NCBI GenBank assembly: GCA_027452205.1
Contig: DAIDGV010000028.1
Span: 1-34,582, forward strand
Length of the DNA: 34,582 nt
Direction of reading: 5' to 3'
Origin: a candidate division FCPU426 bacterium
GTDB lineage: Bacteria; Oederibacteriota; Muellerivitia; Muellerivitales; Muellerivitaceae
Shown here: positions 24,058 to 32,322 of the stretch, one piece after another
How positions within the stretch are numbered: the first letter of the stretch is position 1
Layout of the letters: every line of letters begins with the position of its first letter
The notes under the pieces: generated by a model
Databases searched by the model: none
What the model saw: the letters and a program-made list of their open reading frames with translations, nothing else
What the model was told of the DNA's origin: nothing
Program-made: the position numbers and the translations under genes

Positions 24058-24109
24058 TCTGTCCCTCAAATTAGGGGCAGAGGCGCCAATTTCTTTTATG
24101 TAAATTGGC
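24058..24109 (+). other. Two consecutive hairpins after the Met/His/Cys-rich protein gene
   Basis: The first hairpin pairs CTGTCCCT (24059-24066) with AGGGGCAG (24073-24080), with one G-U pair. The second pairs GCCAATTT (24085-24092) with AAATTGGC (24102-24109). Neither has a good T-run. With the terminator that follows they make three stems in a row within 100 nt. Confidence 0.5.
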
Positions 24110-24119
24110 ACACTCAAGT

Positions 24120-24160
24120 CTCTTCCCTCGGCTGGTGGGCCTCGGGGAAGAGGCTTTTTT
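24120..24160 (+). terminator. Intrinsic terminator before radA
   Basis: CTCTTCCC (24120-24127) pairs with GGGAAGAG (24145-24152), the 17-nt interior can pair further (CGGC/GCC-type), and six T residues follow from 24155. Confidence 0.8.
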
Positions 24161-24161
24161 A

Positions 24162-24190
24162 TTGCCTTCGTTGGTATACAAGTGTATTAT
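24162..24190 (+). promoter_or_regulatory. Candidate promoter of radA
   Basis: TTGCCT (24162-24167) and TATTAT (24185-24190) are separated by 17 bp. It begins directly after the T-run of the preceding terminator and lies 31 nt before the radA ATG. Confidence 0.55.
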
Positions 24191-24221
24191 TCGGATATCG
24201 ACCTGAAAAAACGAGGTTTTT

Positions 24222-25616
24222 ATGCCGAAAACCAAGACCCAATATGTCTGTCAAACTTGCGGGACCAAATCGCTCAAGTGGCAGGGCAAATGCAATGCCT
24301 GCGGCGAATGGAATACCTTCGTGGAAGAACTGGTCGAAAGGGTCAAAAGCGAGGAGCGGGGCCGCAAGTTATCCGGCGCGGGCGAAACGGCCAAGCCTTT
24401 ACCCCTCCAGCATATCGATGTGGACGAGGGGTTCCGCCTCAAGACCGGCATCAACGAGTTCGACCGGGTTTTGGGCGGGGGTATCGTGCCTGGTGAGACG
24501 GTAATGATCGGCGGAGATCCGGGCATCGGTAAGTCCACCTTGCTGCTGCAAGTGGTGGATAAACTTTCCAAACTGCAAAAAGACGGCCAGGGCAAATGTC
24601 TTTATGTGACGGGCGAGGAATCGGCCCAACAGATCAAACTGCGGGCGGAAAGACTGGGCATCCGCTCGAACAACCTTTATATCTATGCCGAAACCGATGT
24701 GCTGGCCATCTTGGATCAGATCGAAAAGACCAAGCCGGTCCTGACGGTCATCGACTCCATCCAGACCATGTTCCTTTCCGAGATCACCTCGGCCCCGGGG
24801 AGTGTTTCCCAGGTGCGGGAGTCCGCGGCCCGGCTGACCTATTTGGCTAAAAGAGAGAAACTGCCTTTGTTCCTCATTGGTCATGTAACCAAAGAAGGAT
24901 CCATCGCGGGGCCGATGACATTGGAACACATGGTCGACGCGGTGCTCTATTTTGAAGGCGATATGCAGCGCCAATACCGGTTGCTGCGGGCGGTTAAGAA
25001 CCGTTTCGGAAGTACCCAAGAGATCGGTATTTTTGAGATGCAGGGGAGCGGATTGGAAGAAGTCGAAGATGCTTCCAAAGCCTTTTTGGACACTCATTAT
25101 GTGCATCACTCGGGTTCGGTGGTGACCGCCAATTTAGAAGGGACGCGGCCGCTTTTGTTGGAAGTGCAATCCCTGGTAAGCCCTACTAACTTTGGAATGC
25201 CCCAAAGACGCTCCTCGGGATTGGACCCTAACCGTTTGGCGCTCATCCTGGCCATCCTCGAAAAACGCCAGGGAATGGCCATTTCGTCCCAGGACGTTTT
25301 TCTCAACATCGCGGGGGGCATCAAGGTGGTTGAGCCCTCGATTGACCTGAGCGTGGCCATCGCGGTGGCCTCCTCCTTCCGGGAAGTGCCAGTGGACCCG
25401 AAGACCATGGTCTTGGGCGAATTGGGATTGTCGGGCGAGGTACGGGCGGTCTCCCAGATCGGTCCCCGGATAGCCGAGGCGGCAAGGCTAGGCTTTAAGC
25501 AAGTCATCATCCCTTACGGCAATCTGAAGGCGGTCTCCATGATGCCGGACGCGCCGGTCGAGATATTGGGAGTGAAGACCCTTTCGGAGGCCGTGGGGCT
25601 GTTGGTGCCCCGGTAG
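24222..25616 (+). CDS. radA: DNA repair protein RadA
   Basis: RadA is a DnaB-like ATPase that promotes branch migration in recombination. The 464 residues are normal in length. The N-terminal zinc finger has C-Q-T-C-G and C-N-A-C-G (Cys10, 13, 24, 27). Walker A is G-D-P-G-I-G-K-S-T (Lys104). The diagnostic RadA motif K-N-R-F-G-S is at 259-264. The C-terminal Lon-like domain has S-G-L-D-P-N-R-L, I-A-G-G-I-K-V and G-E-L-G-L-S-G-E-V-R. GAGG lies 5-6 nt before the ATG. Only a weak hairpin follows before ispD. Confidence 0.97.
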   Translation: MPKTKTQYVCQTCGTKSLKWQGKCNACGEWNTFVEELVERVKSEERGRKLSGAGETAKPLPLQHIDVDEGFRLKTGINEFDRVLGGGIVPGETVMIGGDPGIGKSTLLLQVVDKLSKLQKDGQGKCLYVTGEESAQQIKLRAERLGIRSNNLYIYAETDVLAILDQIEKTKPVLTVIDSIQTMFLSEITSAPGSVSQVRESAARLTYLAKREKLPLFLIGHVTKEGSIAGPMTLEHMVDAVLYFEGDMQRQYRLLRAVKNRFGSTQEIGIFEMQGSGLEEVEDASKAFLDTHYVHHSGSVVTANLEGTRPLLLEVQSLVSPTNFGMPQRRSSGLDPNRLALILAILEKRQGMAISSQDVFLNIAGGIKVVEPSIDLSVAIAVASSFREVPVDPKTMVLGELGLSGEVRAVSQIGPRIAEAARLGFKQVIIPYGNLKAVSMMPDAPVEILGVKTLSEAVGLLVPR

Positions 25617-25621
25617 TGTCT

Positions 25622-25640
25622 TTACCTTCCAAAAAGGTAA
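25622..25640 (+). terminator. Weak hairpin after radA
   Basis: TTACCTT (25622-25628) and AAGGTAA (25634-25640) form a 7-bp stem with a 5-nt loop. No T-run follows directly, so it may only slow transcription or protect a 3' end. Confidence 0.35.
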
Positions 25641-25666
25641 TAAAAGCCCGTTTTTAGTCGGTTTTC

Positions 25667-25695
25667 TGGAAACAACCCTTCGGTTTTGTTAGACT
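25667..25695 (+). promoter_or_regulatory. Candidate promoter of ispD, possibly leaderless
   Basis: TGGAAA (25667-25672) and TAGACT (25690-25695) are 17 bp apart, each matching four of six consensus bases. Transcription would begin near 25702, at most a few bases before the ATG at 25707. Confidence 0.35.
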
Positions 25696-25706
25696 TAGCC
25701 CCCCTT

Positions 25707-26417
25707 ATGAGCCAAAAGAAAATAAAGCAAAAGGCTGGTTCTTGGGCCCTTTTATTGGTGGCCGCAGGACAGTCGAAACGGTTAAAAAGCTCGGTTCCCA
25801 AGCCCTTTCTTTATTTGGATGGCAAACGGACCTTATTGGACCTTTGTTTGGCGGTCTTTAAGAAGGTGCCGGGTCTGGCCTATACGGTGGTAGTGACCCA
25901 AAGGGACTATGTGTTCGAAGCGGCGGGGTTGGTGCTCAAAGCGGGTCTGCCAGGTGTGGTAACGGTTGGTGGAGAACAACGGGAGGATTCGGTTAAGCGG
26001 GGGTTAGAGGTCATTCCGCCTGGCGTGATGTATGTGTTGGTCCATGACGCGGCCAGGCCCTTTGTTCCGGTCTCGGTCGTAACAGCAGTGCTGAAAGAAA
26101 CGAAAAAGTCCGGGGCGGCGATCCCGGTGATGCCGGTAAAAGATACGTTGAAAATGGTCGTGGGCAACCAAGTGGTCAAGACTTTGGACCGGGCGACCTT
26201 GCGGGCGGTGCAAACCCCCCAGGGTTTTCGAACGGAGCTTTTGAAGAAAGCCTTTCAAAAGCTGGGTTCGAAAGCCTCTTCCATGACCGACGATGCCGCG
26301 GTGTTCGAGGCGGTGGGTGGCCGAGTGAAGGTAGTCGATGGGGACGCGGTGAATTTCAAGGTAACGACCCCGGATGACCTTCAAAAGGCCCGAGAGCTTC
26401 TGAAAAAGAAAGGTTGA
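25707..26417 (+). CDS. ispD: 2-C-methyl-D-erythritol 4-phosphate cytidylyltransferase
   Basis: IspD is the third enzyme of the MEP isoprenoid pathway and joins CTP to methylerythritol phosphate. The 236-residue product has L-L-V-A-A-G-Q-S-K-R-L-K at the nucleotide loop, V-P-K-P-F-L-Y-L-D, V-H-D-A-A-R-P-F-V, T-P-Q-G-F-R, T-D-D-A-A-V-F-E and F-K-V-T-T-P-D-D-L. I chose the ATG at 25707; an in-frame TTG at 25686 would add seven residues. No Shine-Dalgarno is visible ahead of the ATG (the bases are C-rich). ispF follows after 3 nt. Confidence 0.92.
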   Translation: MSQKKIKQKAGSWALLLVAAGQSKRLKSSVPKPFLYLDGKRTLLDLCLAVFKKVPGLAYTVVVTQRDYVFEAAGLVLKAGLPGVVTVGGEQREDSVKRGLEVIPPGVMYVLVHDAARPFVPVSVVTAVLKETKKSGAAIPVMPVKDTLKMVVGNQVVKTLDRATLRAVQTPQGFRTELLKKAFQKLGSKASSMTDDAAVFEAVGGRVKVVDGDAVNFKVTTPDDLQKARELLKKKG

Positions 26418-26420
26418 ACC

Positions 26421-26900
26421 TTGGATTCTCGTGTTGGAACAGGCTATGACGCGCATAAGTTGGTGGCGGGCCGCCCCTTTATCCTGGGCGGAGTGATCAT
26501 TCCCCACGAGAAAGGTTTGCTGGGCCATTCGGACGCGGATGTCCTGGCGCATGCCATTAGCGACGCGGTCCTAGGCGCGGCGGCTTTAGGGGACTTGGGA
26601 AAATACTTCCCGGATTCGGACCCCAAATGGAAAGGCGCCGATAGTTTGACGCTGCTCAAAGAATGTGTCCGGTTGGCCCAAGAGAAGGGTTGGTCCGTGG
26701 CCAATGTGGATTCGACGATCGTGTGTCAAAAACCGAAATTGGCGGGTCATCTCCCCTCGATGATCGGGAAAGTCGCTGAAGCCTTGGGAGTTTCGGCGGA
26801 CCGGGTCAGTGTGAAGGCTAAAACGACCGAAGAAATGGGCTTTGAGGGACGACAAGAAGGCGTTTCCGCTCAAGCGGTCGTGATGCTGCAAAAGAAATAA
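26421..26900 (+). CDS. ispF: 2-C-methyl-D-erythritol 2,4-cyclodiphosphate synthase
   Basis: IspF cyclises the product of IspE later in the MEP pathway. The 159 residues are of normal length. The metal ligands Asp10 and His12 lie in G-Y-D-A-H and the third, His44, in G-H-S-D-A-D-V-L; K-A-K-T-T-E-E-M-G-F-E-G-R is the usual C-terminal block. The start is TTG at 26421, 3 nt after the ispD stop, with AAAGG about 7 nt ahead inside ispD. In many bacteria the two genes are adjacent or fused; here they are separate. Confidence 0.95.
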   Translation: MDSRVGTGYDAHKLVAGRPFILGGVIIPHEKGLLGHSDADVLAHAISDAVLGAAALGDLGKYFPDSDPKWKGADSLTLLKECVRLAQEKGWSVANVDSTIVCQKPKLAGHLPSMIGKVAEALGVSADRVSVKAKTTEEMGFEGRQEGVSAQAVVMLQKK

Positions 26901-26912
26901 GGAAAGCAAGAC

Positions 26913-28364
26913 ATGACAGAACAAGTAAGAGTTCGATTTGCGCCCAGCCCCACCGGGGACATGCACTTGGGCAACGTAAGAACGGCCCTTTATAACTGGC
27001 TCTATGCCCGGCATACTAAGGGTGTGTTCTTATTGCGTATCGAAGACACGGATAAAGAACGGTCCACCGATGAGTATTGCGACAACCTGCTCAAAATCAT
27101 GAAGTGGATGGGCCTGACCTGGGACGAGGGACCGGAAGTGGGCGGACCTTATGCGCCCTATAAACAGTCCGAGCGCACATCCATTTACGAAGAACATTTG
27201 AGCCTTTTGAAGACCAAGAAGATGGTCTATCCCTGCTATTGCACCGAAGAGGAATTGGACCTGGAACGCAAACGTCAATTGGGCCGGGGCCATATGCCCA
27301 AATACAGCGGTAAGTGCAAGCAATTGACCCCGGAAGAGATCAAGCAATTCGACGCCCAGGGAAAACCTTCGGTGCTTCGCTTTAGGGTGCCTGCGGGCGA
27401 GATCATCGTGCATGACGAGGTGCGTGGGGAAGTGCGCTTTCCGGATGATCAGATCGGCGACTTCGTCCTGACCCGCTCGGACAAGAGCCCCACCTATAAT
27501 TTCACGGTGGTGGTCGACGACTCTTTGATGAAAGTAACCCACGTCATTCGAGGCGAGGACCATTTGTCCAATACACCCAAACAGATACTTCTTTATGAAG
27601 CGATGGGGTATAAACCGCCTAAGTTCGCCCATCTTTCCATCATCAAAGGCGCAGATGGTCAAAAACTGTCCAAACGACACGGCGAGACCAGTGTGGAAAG
27701 CTATAAGGCTAAGGGTTATTTGCCCGACGCTTTCTTGAACTACCTGGCCCTGTTGGGATGGGCCCCCAAGAGCGGGGAGATCCTGTCGTTGGACCAAATG
27801 GCCGCGGAATTCGACCTGACCCATGTGGGTAAGAGCGGCGCCATTTTTGACCATGTAAAACTGCACTGGATGGGCATGCAATATATGGCCAAGATGTCCT
27901 TGGAAGACCTGACCCGCGCCTTGCTGCCCTATTTGATCGAGGCTAATTACTTCACGCGAGAACAAGCACGAAGCAGGTTTGAATGGCTCAAAGGTGTGGT
28001 GGACACGGTACGCACCAGCTTGGGTTGCTATTCTGACATCATTAAAGAAACCTTTTATTTTTTCTCCGACGAGCTGAGCTTTGAGCCGAACCAAACCGAG
28101 GAAATGATGGGCCAGAAGGCTTTGTTGGAAAGCTACGAAGCGGCCTTTGCGGCGGTCGAGGATTTCAATGGGGAGAATTTCATGAAGGCCGTTAAGGAAG
28201 TCGGCAAGCAAACGGGTTCGAAGGGCAAAGCCCTTTATCACCCGCTTCGGTTGGCGATGACAGGCCGTGAAGATGGACCCGAACTGGCCAAGATCGGCCC
28301 CTTGTTGGGTAAAGCCGAGGTCTTGAAGCGTTTGGCGGTCTGGACGAAACAAGAAGTTCAATAA
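26913..28364 (+). CDS. gltX: Glutamyl-tRNA synthetase
   Basis: This class I synthetase charges tRNA-Glu. The 483 residues are normal. The HIGH-type motif is H-L-G-N (18-21) in A-P-S-P-T-G-D-M-H-L-G-N, and the KMSKS-type motif is K-L-S-K-R (251-255). A zinc site is intact: C108-x-C110 and Tyr131-x3-C135, with the same spacing as Cys98, Cys100, Tyr121 and Cys125 of E. coli GltX. Whether it also charges tRNA-Gln cannot be told here. AAGGAAAG lies 6 nt before the ATG. Confidence 0.97.
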   Translation: MTEQVRVRFAPSPTGDMHLGNVRTALYNWLYARHTKGVFLLRIEDTDKERSTDEYCDNLLKIMKWMGLTWDEGPEVGGPYAPYKQSERTSIYEEHLSLLKTKKMVYPCYCTEEELDLERKRQLGRGHMPKYSGKCKQLTPEEIKQFDAQGKPSVLRFRVPAGEIIVHDEVRGEVRFPDDQIGDFVLTRSDKSPTYNFTVVVDDSLMKVTHVIRGEDHLSNTPKQILLYEAMGYKPPKFAHLSIIKGADGQKLSKRHGETSVESYKAKGYLPDAFLNYLALLGWAPKSGEILSLDQMAAEFDLTHVGKSGAIFDHVKLHWMGMQYMAKMSLEDLTRALLPYLIEANYFTREQARSRFEWLKGVVDTVRTSLGCYSDIIKETFYFFSDELSFEPNQTEEMMGQKALLESYEAAFAAVEDFNGENFMKAVKEVGKQTGSKGKALYHPLRLAMTGREDGPELAKIGPLLGKAEVLKRLAVWTKQEVQ

Positions 28365-28379
28365 ATCGGGAAAGCGGCT

Positions 28380-29012
28380 ATGTTCGACTATTTTAAATCC
28401 ATCCTTGATCGCGATCCCGCCGCCCGCTGGTGGGAACTGCCGCTTTATCCCAGCTTGTACGCTATTTTTTTACACCGCGTGGCCCATTTGATCTGGTTAT
28501 TGCGTATTCCGTTCATTCCCCGGCTCATTTCTCAGATATCTCGGTTCCTAACGGGCATCGAGATCCATCCAGGCGCCACAATCGGCAAGAATTTCTTCAT
28601 CGACCATGGTATGGGCACGGTCATTGGCGAGACCTGCGAGATCGGCGATAACGTGACCATCTTCCAAGGCGTTACTTTGGGCGGAACGGGTAAAGAAAAA
28701 GGGAAGCGTCATCCGACCCTGCGGGACCATGTGGTCGTCGCCGCCGGGGCTAAGGTTTTGGGCAATATTGAACTGGGTGAATATGCCAAGGTGGGCGCTA
28801 ACGCTGTAGTGGTCACTCCAGTACCTGCTCATTCCACAGTGGTGGGGGTTCCGGGCCGGATCGTTACTTTGCGGGGCAAAAAGCTGGTGGGTCACGAGCT
28901 GGACCACACCAATCTGCCCGATCCGTTGCTACGACGCTTGGAACAACTGGAGCGAGAACTGGCCCATCATGCCGGGTCTTACGCGCCAAAGCCGAAAAAG
29001 AAATCCAAGTAA
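28380..29012 (+). CDS. cysE: Serine O-acetyltransferase
   Basis: The enzyme makes O-acetylserine, the first step of cysteine synthesis. The 210 residues are the short form seen in many non-enteric bacteria. The left-handed beta-helix is evident from hexapeptides: I-E-I-H-P-G-A-T-I-G, I-D-H-G-M-G-T-V-I-G-E-T, V-T-I-F-Q-G-V-T-L-G-G-T-G, and V-G-V-P-G-R-I-V. His in I-D-H-G and the one in K-R-H-P-T-L are the expected active-site residues. It precedes cysS by two genes, linking cysteine synthesis and charging. The Shine-Dalgarno is weak. Confidence 0.95.
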   Translation: MFDYFKSILDRDPAARWWELPLYPSLYAIFLHRVAHLIWLLRIPFIPRLISQISRFLTGIEIHPGATIGKNFFIDHGMGTVIGETCEIGDNVTIFQGVTLGGTGKEKGKRHPTLRDHVVVAAGAKVLGNIELGEYAKVGANAVVVTPVPAHSTVVGVPGRIVTLRGKKLVGHELDHTNLPDPLLRRLEQLERELAHHAGSYAPKPKKKSK

Positions 29013-29014
29013 TC

Positions 29015-29773
29015 TTGTTAATTCTCCTTTTAAAACTCATTTTGGCGCCCACCTTCGTCGCCCTCGTTTCCTTGGCGGGACGGCGATGGGGACTTCAGGT
29101 CGCCGGTTGGATCGGTTCTTTTCCCATCGTCGCGGGGCCCATTCTTTTCTTTTTCGCGTTGGAACAGGGAACGGTCTTTGCAGCCGAGGCGGCCCAAGGG
29201 ACTTTAATGGGCCTGGTCGGGTTCGGTTGTTTCGCGGTGGTCTATTCCTGGACCAGTCGTTGGTGGGATATTCCCTTTAGCATCCTCGCTTCCTGGTCAG
29301 CATTTTTGATCTCGGGTTATCTTTTGGCCCCGGTCCAATTGCCATTGTGGGCTGCCTTGGTGGTGGGCTTGGGAGCGTCGAACCTGGCCCGGGTACTTAT
29401 GCCTAAGCTGCCTGCAAGACCGCATGTGTCGAAAAATGAAAGCGCAAGCTGGGACCTGCCTTTACGGATGGCCGCGACGGCGGGATTGGTTTACGGGTTG
29501 ACCACGATGGCCCAAAAATTGGGGCCTGGCTTTAGCGGCGTTCTGACGCCCTTTCCGGTCGCCAGTACGGTCCTCGCGGGGTTTACCCATTATCACCATG
29601 GCGGGGAAGGGGTTGCCCGGCTGCTCCGGGGTTCGATCAACGGTATGCAGGGTTTTGCCCTCTTTTGTGCCGCGCTTTCCATGACCTTGATTCCCTGGGG
29701 TTTGACCGGTGCCTTTGTTTTGGCCTTGGTGGTCTGCGCGGTGGCGCAATGGGTGGTCTTAAAGGTCAGTTGA
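29015..29773 (+). CDS. Multi-pass membrane protein with two similar halves, unknown function
   Basis: I do not recognise this family with certainty. The 252-residue product has about eight membrane helices. The start is TTG at 29015, 2 nt after the cysE stop. The N-terminal half contains G-W-I-G-S-F-P-I-V-A-G-P-I-L followed by E-x-G and a helix, and the C-terminal half contains S-G-V-L-T-P-F-P-V-A-S-T-V-L followed by G-G-E-G and a helix. The two segments align over about 45 residues, so the protein looks like an internal duplication. This is common in small transporters. It sits between cysE and cysS but nothing in it points to sulfur metabolism. A candidate cysS promoter follows it. Confidence 0.75.
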   Translation: MLILLLKLILAPTFVALVSLAGRRWGLQVAGWIGSFPIVAGPILFFFALEQGTVFAAEAAQGTLMGLVGFGCFAVVYSWTSRWWDIPFSILASWSAFLISGYLLAPVQLPLWAALVVGLGASNLARVLMPKLPARPHVSKNESASWDLPLRMAATAGLVYGLTTMAQKLGPGFSGVLTPFPVASTVLAGFTHYHHGGEGVARLLRGSINGMQGFALFCAALSMTLIPWGLTGAFVLALVVCAVAQWVVLKVS

Positions 29774-29785
29774 TCTTTTCCGGGG

Positions 29786-29812
29786 TTGTCACTGGTAGGG
29801 CTGCCGTGTAAT
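29786..29812 (+). promoter_or_regulatory. Candidate promoter of cysS
   Basis: TTGTCA (29786-29791) and TGTAAT (29807-29812) each match five of six consensus bases, with a short 15-bp spacing. It lies 30 nt before the cysS ATG. Confidence 0.45.
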
Positions 29813-29842
29813 TTAGAGGCCAATTCAATAGGGGATCGATCC

Positions 29843-31261
29843 ATGCTGAAAGTCACCAACACGCTGACGGGCAAAAAAGAAGAGTTCCAGCCCTTAACTC
29901 CCGGACAGATCAAAATGTATGTCTGCGGGCCTACGGTCTACGACGACATCCATATCGGCAACGCCCGTTCGGCGGTCAATTTCGACACTATCCGCCGGTA
30001 CCTGATCTATTCCGGATTCAAAGTCACTTATGTCATGAACATCACGGACATCGACGACAAGATCATCAAAAAGGCCATCGACGAGAAGAAGGATTTTCAT
30101 GAGATCGCTGGCGCTTACACTCAGGCTTATTTCGAAGTGATGGACAAGTTGGGGGTGATGAAGCCGGATATCCAACCCAAAGCCACCGATTCCATTCCCG
30201 AAATGATCCAACTTATCTCAGGTCTTATCGAAACAGGTCACGCCTATGTGGCGAACGGCGATGTTCTTTATGATTCCACGACCTTCAAGACCTATGGCGC
30301 TTTGTCGGGAAAGAACCTGGACGAGATCATGGAAGGGGCCCGGGTCGAAAAAAACCAGGACAAGAAACACCCTATTGATTTCGTTCTTTGGAAAGCCGCC
30401 AAGCCTGGGGAACCTTCTTGGGATTCGCCCTGGGGGAAGGGGCGCCCGGGTTGGCATATCGAATGTTCCGCCATGGTGCGTAAGAACTTGGGGGACTCCA
30501 TCGATATTCATGGGGGCGGGGTGGACCTGATCTTTCCGCACCACGAGAACGAGATCGCCCAGTGCGAGGCCTTCACTCAAAAACCCTATGTCAAATATTG
30601 GCTGCATAACGGCTTTATCGAGATATCCGGCCAGAAGATGAGCAAGTCCCTGGGCAATATCTGGAAGACCAAGGATGCTTTGAAGGATTTCAGGGCTGAA
30701 GTGCTCCGTTATTTCTTTTTGAGCGCCCATTACCGCAGTGGGCTGAATTATGACCGTGATATTTTAGAAGCCAACCGCCGGGGTTGGGATGAGTTCAATC
30801 AGACCTTCCAGCGCATCGAAGAAGCTTTGAACGGGCCGGATTTCTCAACACCGATGGATTTGTTGGAATTGCGTCTTGCTATTGATGATGTGGAAGATAA
30901 GTTTAAAGAAGCAATGGATGATGACTTTAATACTCCTAAAGCAATGGCCGTTTTGTTCGATTTGGCCCGTGAAGTCCGTAGGGTGTTGAGTCAATCCGCT
31001 CGTGTTTCGCCAGGTGCGAAAAGCCTTTTAGGTGAAGCTTTAGATAAGTTAAATAAATTGGGTGAAGTGCTTGGAGTTGTTTCTTCCGAACGGGTTTCAA
31101 TCCCTGAAGAAGTTGAAAAGCTGGCCATGAGTAGGGTTCAGCTAAAGCAAGAAAAGAAATATAAAGAAGCTGATGAGGTCAGGGCAAAAGTTTTGGAAAT
31201 GGGTTTTTTAATAGAAGATATTGATAAAGGTGGCGCATTCAGGATTCTTCCGAAGTCTTAA
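29843..31261 (+). CDS. cysS: Cysteinyl-tRNA synthetase
   Basis: This class I synthetase charges tRNA-Cys. The 472 residues are normal. Motifs: C-G-P-T-V-Y-D with zinc ligand Cys28, H-I-G-N (37-40), W-H-I-E-C-S with Cys208, H-H-E-N-E (His233-Glu237), and K-M-S-K-S (265-269). I chose the ATG at 29843, with GGGGA 8 nt ahead, over a TTG start 57 nt upstream. The last ~140 codons, from about 30841, are much richer in A/T and in codons such as GAT, AAA and GTT than the first 330: by my hand count GC is about 41% in 30841-31260 against 52% in 30361-30780. The C-terminal part still reads as a normal CysS helical domain. Confidence 0.96.
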   Translation: MLKVTNTLTGKKEEFQPLTPGQIKMYVCGPTVYDDIHIGNARSAVNFDTIRRYLIYSGFKVTYVMNITDIDDKIIKKAIDEKKDFHEIAGAYTQAYFEVMDKLGVMKPDIQPKATDSIPEMIQLISGLIETGHAYVANGDVLYDSTTFKTYGALSGKNLDEIMEGARVEKNQDKKHPIDFVLWKAAKPGEPSWDSPWGKGRPGWHIECSAMVRKNLGDSIDIHGGGVDLIFPHHENEIAQCEAFTQKPYVKYWLHNGFIEISGQKMSKSLGNIWKTKDALKDFRAEVLRYFFLSAHYRSGLNYDRDILEANRRGWDEFNQTFQRIEEALNGPDFSTPMDLLELRLAIDDVEDKFKEAMDDDFNTPKAMAVLFDLAREVRRVLSQSARVSPGAKSLLGEALDKLNKLGEVLGVVSSERVSIPEEVEKLAMSRVQLKQEKKYKEADEVRAKVLEMGFLIEDIDKGGAFRILPKS

Positions 31262-31303
31262 AGAGCTATTATTGCTAAGTGGGTCAAGGTTGAAGAGGTC
31301 CAA

Positions 31304-32314
31304 ATGAGTGAAAAAATCTACGGGCGCAAACCGGTCTTGGAAGCCATCCGTTCGGGCCAAAGAGGCATTACTCGGGTCTATCTGTTGCAGGGCTCCCGCG
31401 ATAACGCGTTGGACCAGATCGAGACCCACGCCAAAGCCCGGAATATCCCCGTCAGCCTCGAAACTCGCCACCGCATGGATACCATGGCCCCGAACCAGAA
31501 CCACCAGGGAGTCATCGCGGTCGCGGAGGATTTCAAATACGCCGACCTGCAGGATGTTCTGGATATCGCCCGGGACAAAAAAGAACCCGCTTTTATCCTA
31601 TTGCTCGATGAGATCGAAGACCCGCATAACTTAGGCGCCATCATCCGTTCGGCGGACGCGGCAGGGGTGCATGGGGTGGTCATCCCCAAGAATCGAGCGG
31701 TGGGAGTGAACGCCACGGTATTAAAATCTTCAGCAGGCGCTTCCGAGCATGTGACGACGGTACAGATCGCTAACTTGAACGATGCTATCAAAAAACTGAA
31801 AGAAGCCGGTGTCTGGGTCGTCGGCACTGACATCGATACGAACAAGAATTTTTACGAATATGACTACCGCCAACCCGTGGCCATCATCATCGGCAACGAA
31901 GGGCGGGGATTACGCCGATTGGTCAAAGAGAATTGTGATGAGCTGGTCAAGATCCCGATGGCGGGGAAGATGTCCTCGTTGAACGCTTCGGTGGCTTCGG
32001 CCCTGATGCTTTTTGAAGTGACCCGCCAACGCGAATGGCAGACCCAGCCTCCGGTCACGCCCCAACCGGTGATGCCTCCACCCCCTCCAAGGGTTTTTTC
32101 GCCTTCTTGGGATAGTGAGACGCCGGTTCGGGTGGAAACACCTACGGTCTATTTAGAAGAACCCAACCCGCCCGAAAGGGACTTTTTTCGTTCAGGCCCT
32201 GATCCGGGTCTTAAAGCGCCGGATGAGGGCGGTCCTCAAGGGGATGTAACCAGCGATGAAACGCCTTCTTCGGATAGCCCTGGAAACAATAAGGGTGGCG
32301 GTTTTCATTGGTGA
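31304..32314 (+). CDS. rlmB: 23S rRNA (guanosine-2'-O-)-methyltransferase RlmB/TrmH family, with Pro-rich tail
   Basis: SPOUT-fold methyltransferase. The N-terminal substrate-binding domain (residues ~1-75) begins I-Y-G-R-K-P-V-L-E-A-I. The catalytic domain has D-E-I-E-D-P-H-N-L-G-A-I-I-R-S (Asn109, Arg115), I-I-I-G-N-E-G-R-G-L (Asn198-Gly202) and I-P-M-A-G-K-M-S-S-L-N-A-S-V-A. The usual protein ends at about residue 245. Here ~90 further residues are rich in Pro, Glu, Asp, Gly and Ser, and seem disordered. GAGG lies before the ATG. The likely target is G2251 of 23S rRNA by family; other TrmH-type targets are possible. Confidence 0.9.
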   Translation: MSEKIYGRKPVLEAIRSGQRGITRVYLLQGSRDNALDQIETHAKARNIPVSLETRHRMDTMAPNQNHQGVIAVAEDFKYADLQDVLDIARDKKEPAFILLLDEIEDPHNLGAIIRSADAAGVHGVVIPKNRAVGVNATVLKSSAGASEHVTTVQIANLNDAIKKLKEAGVWVVGTDIDTNKNFYEYDYRQPVAIIIGNEGRGLRRLVKENCDELVKIPMAGKMSSLNASVASALMLFEVTRQREWQTQPPVTPQPVMPPPPPRVFSPSWDSETPVRVETPTVYLEEPNPPERDFFRSGPDPGLKAPDEGGPQGDVTSDETPSSDSPGNNKGGGFHW

Positions 32315-32322
32315 AAAAGGCC

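Noticed and set aside
27030-28361. A 443-codon minus-strand open frame opposite gltX
   Set aside because: It spans almost exactly the gltX gene, with no domain and no start signal, and gltX is complete with all motifs.
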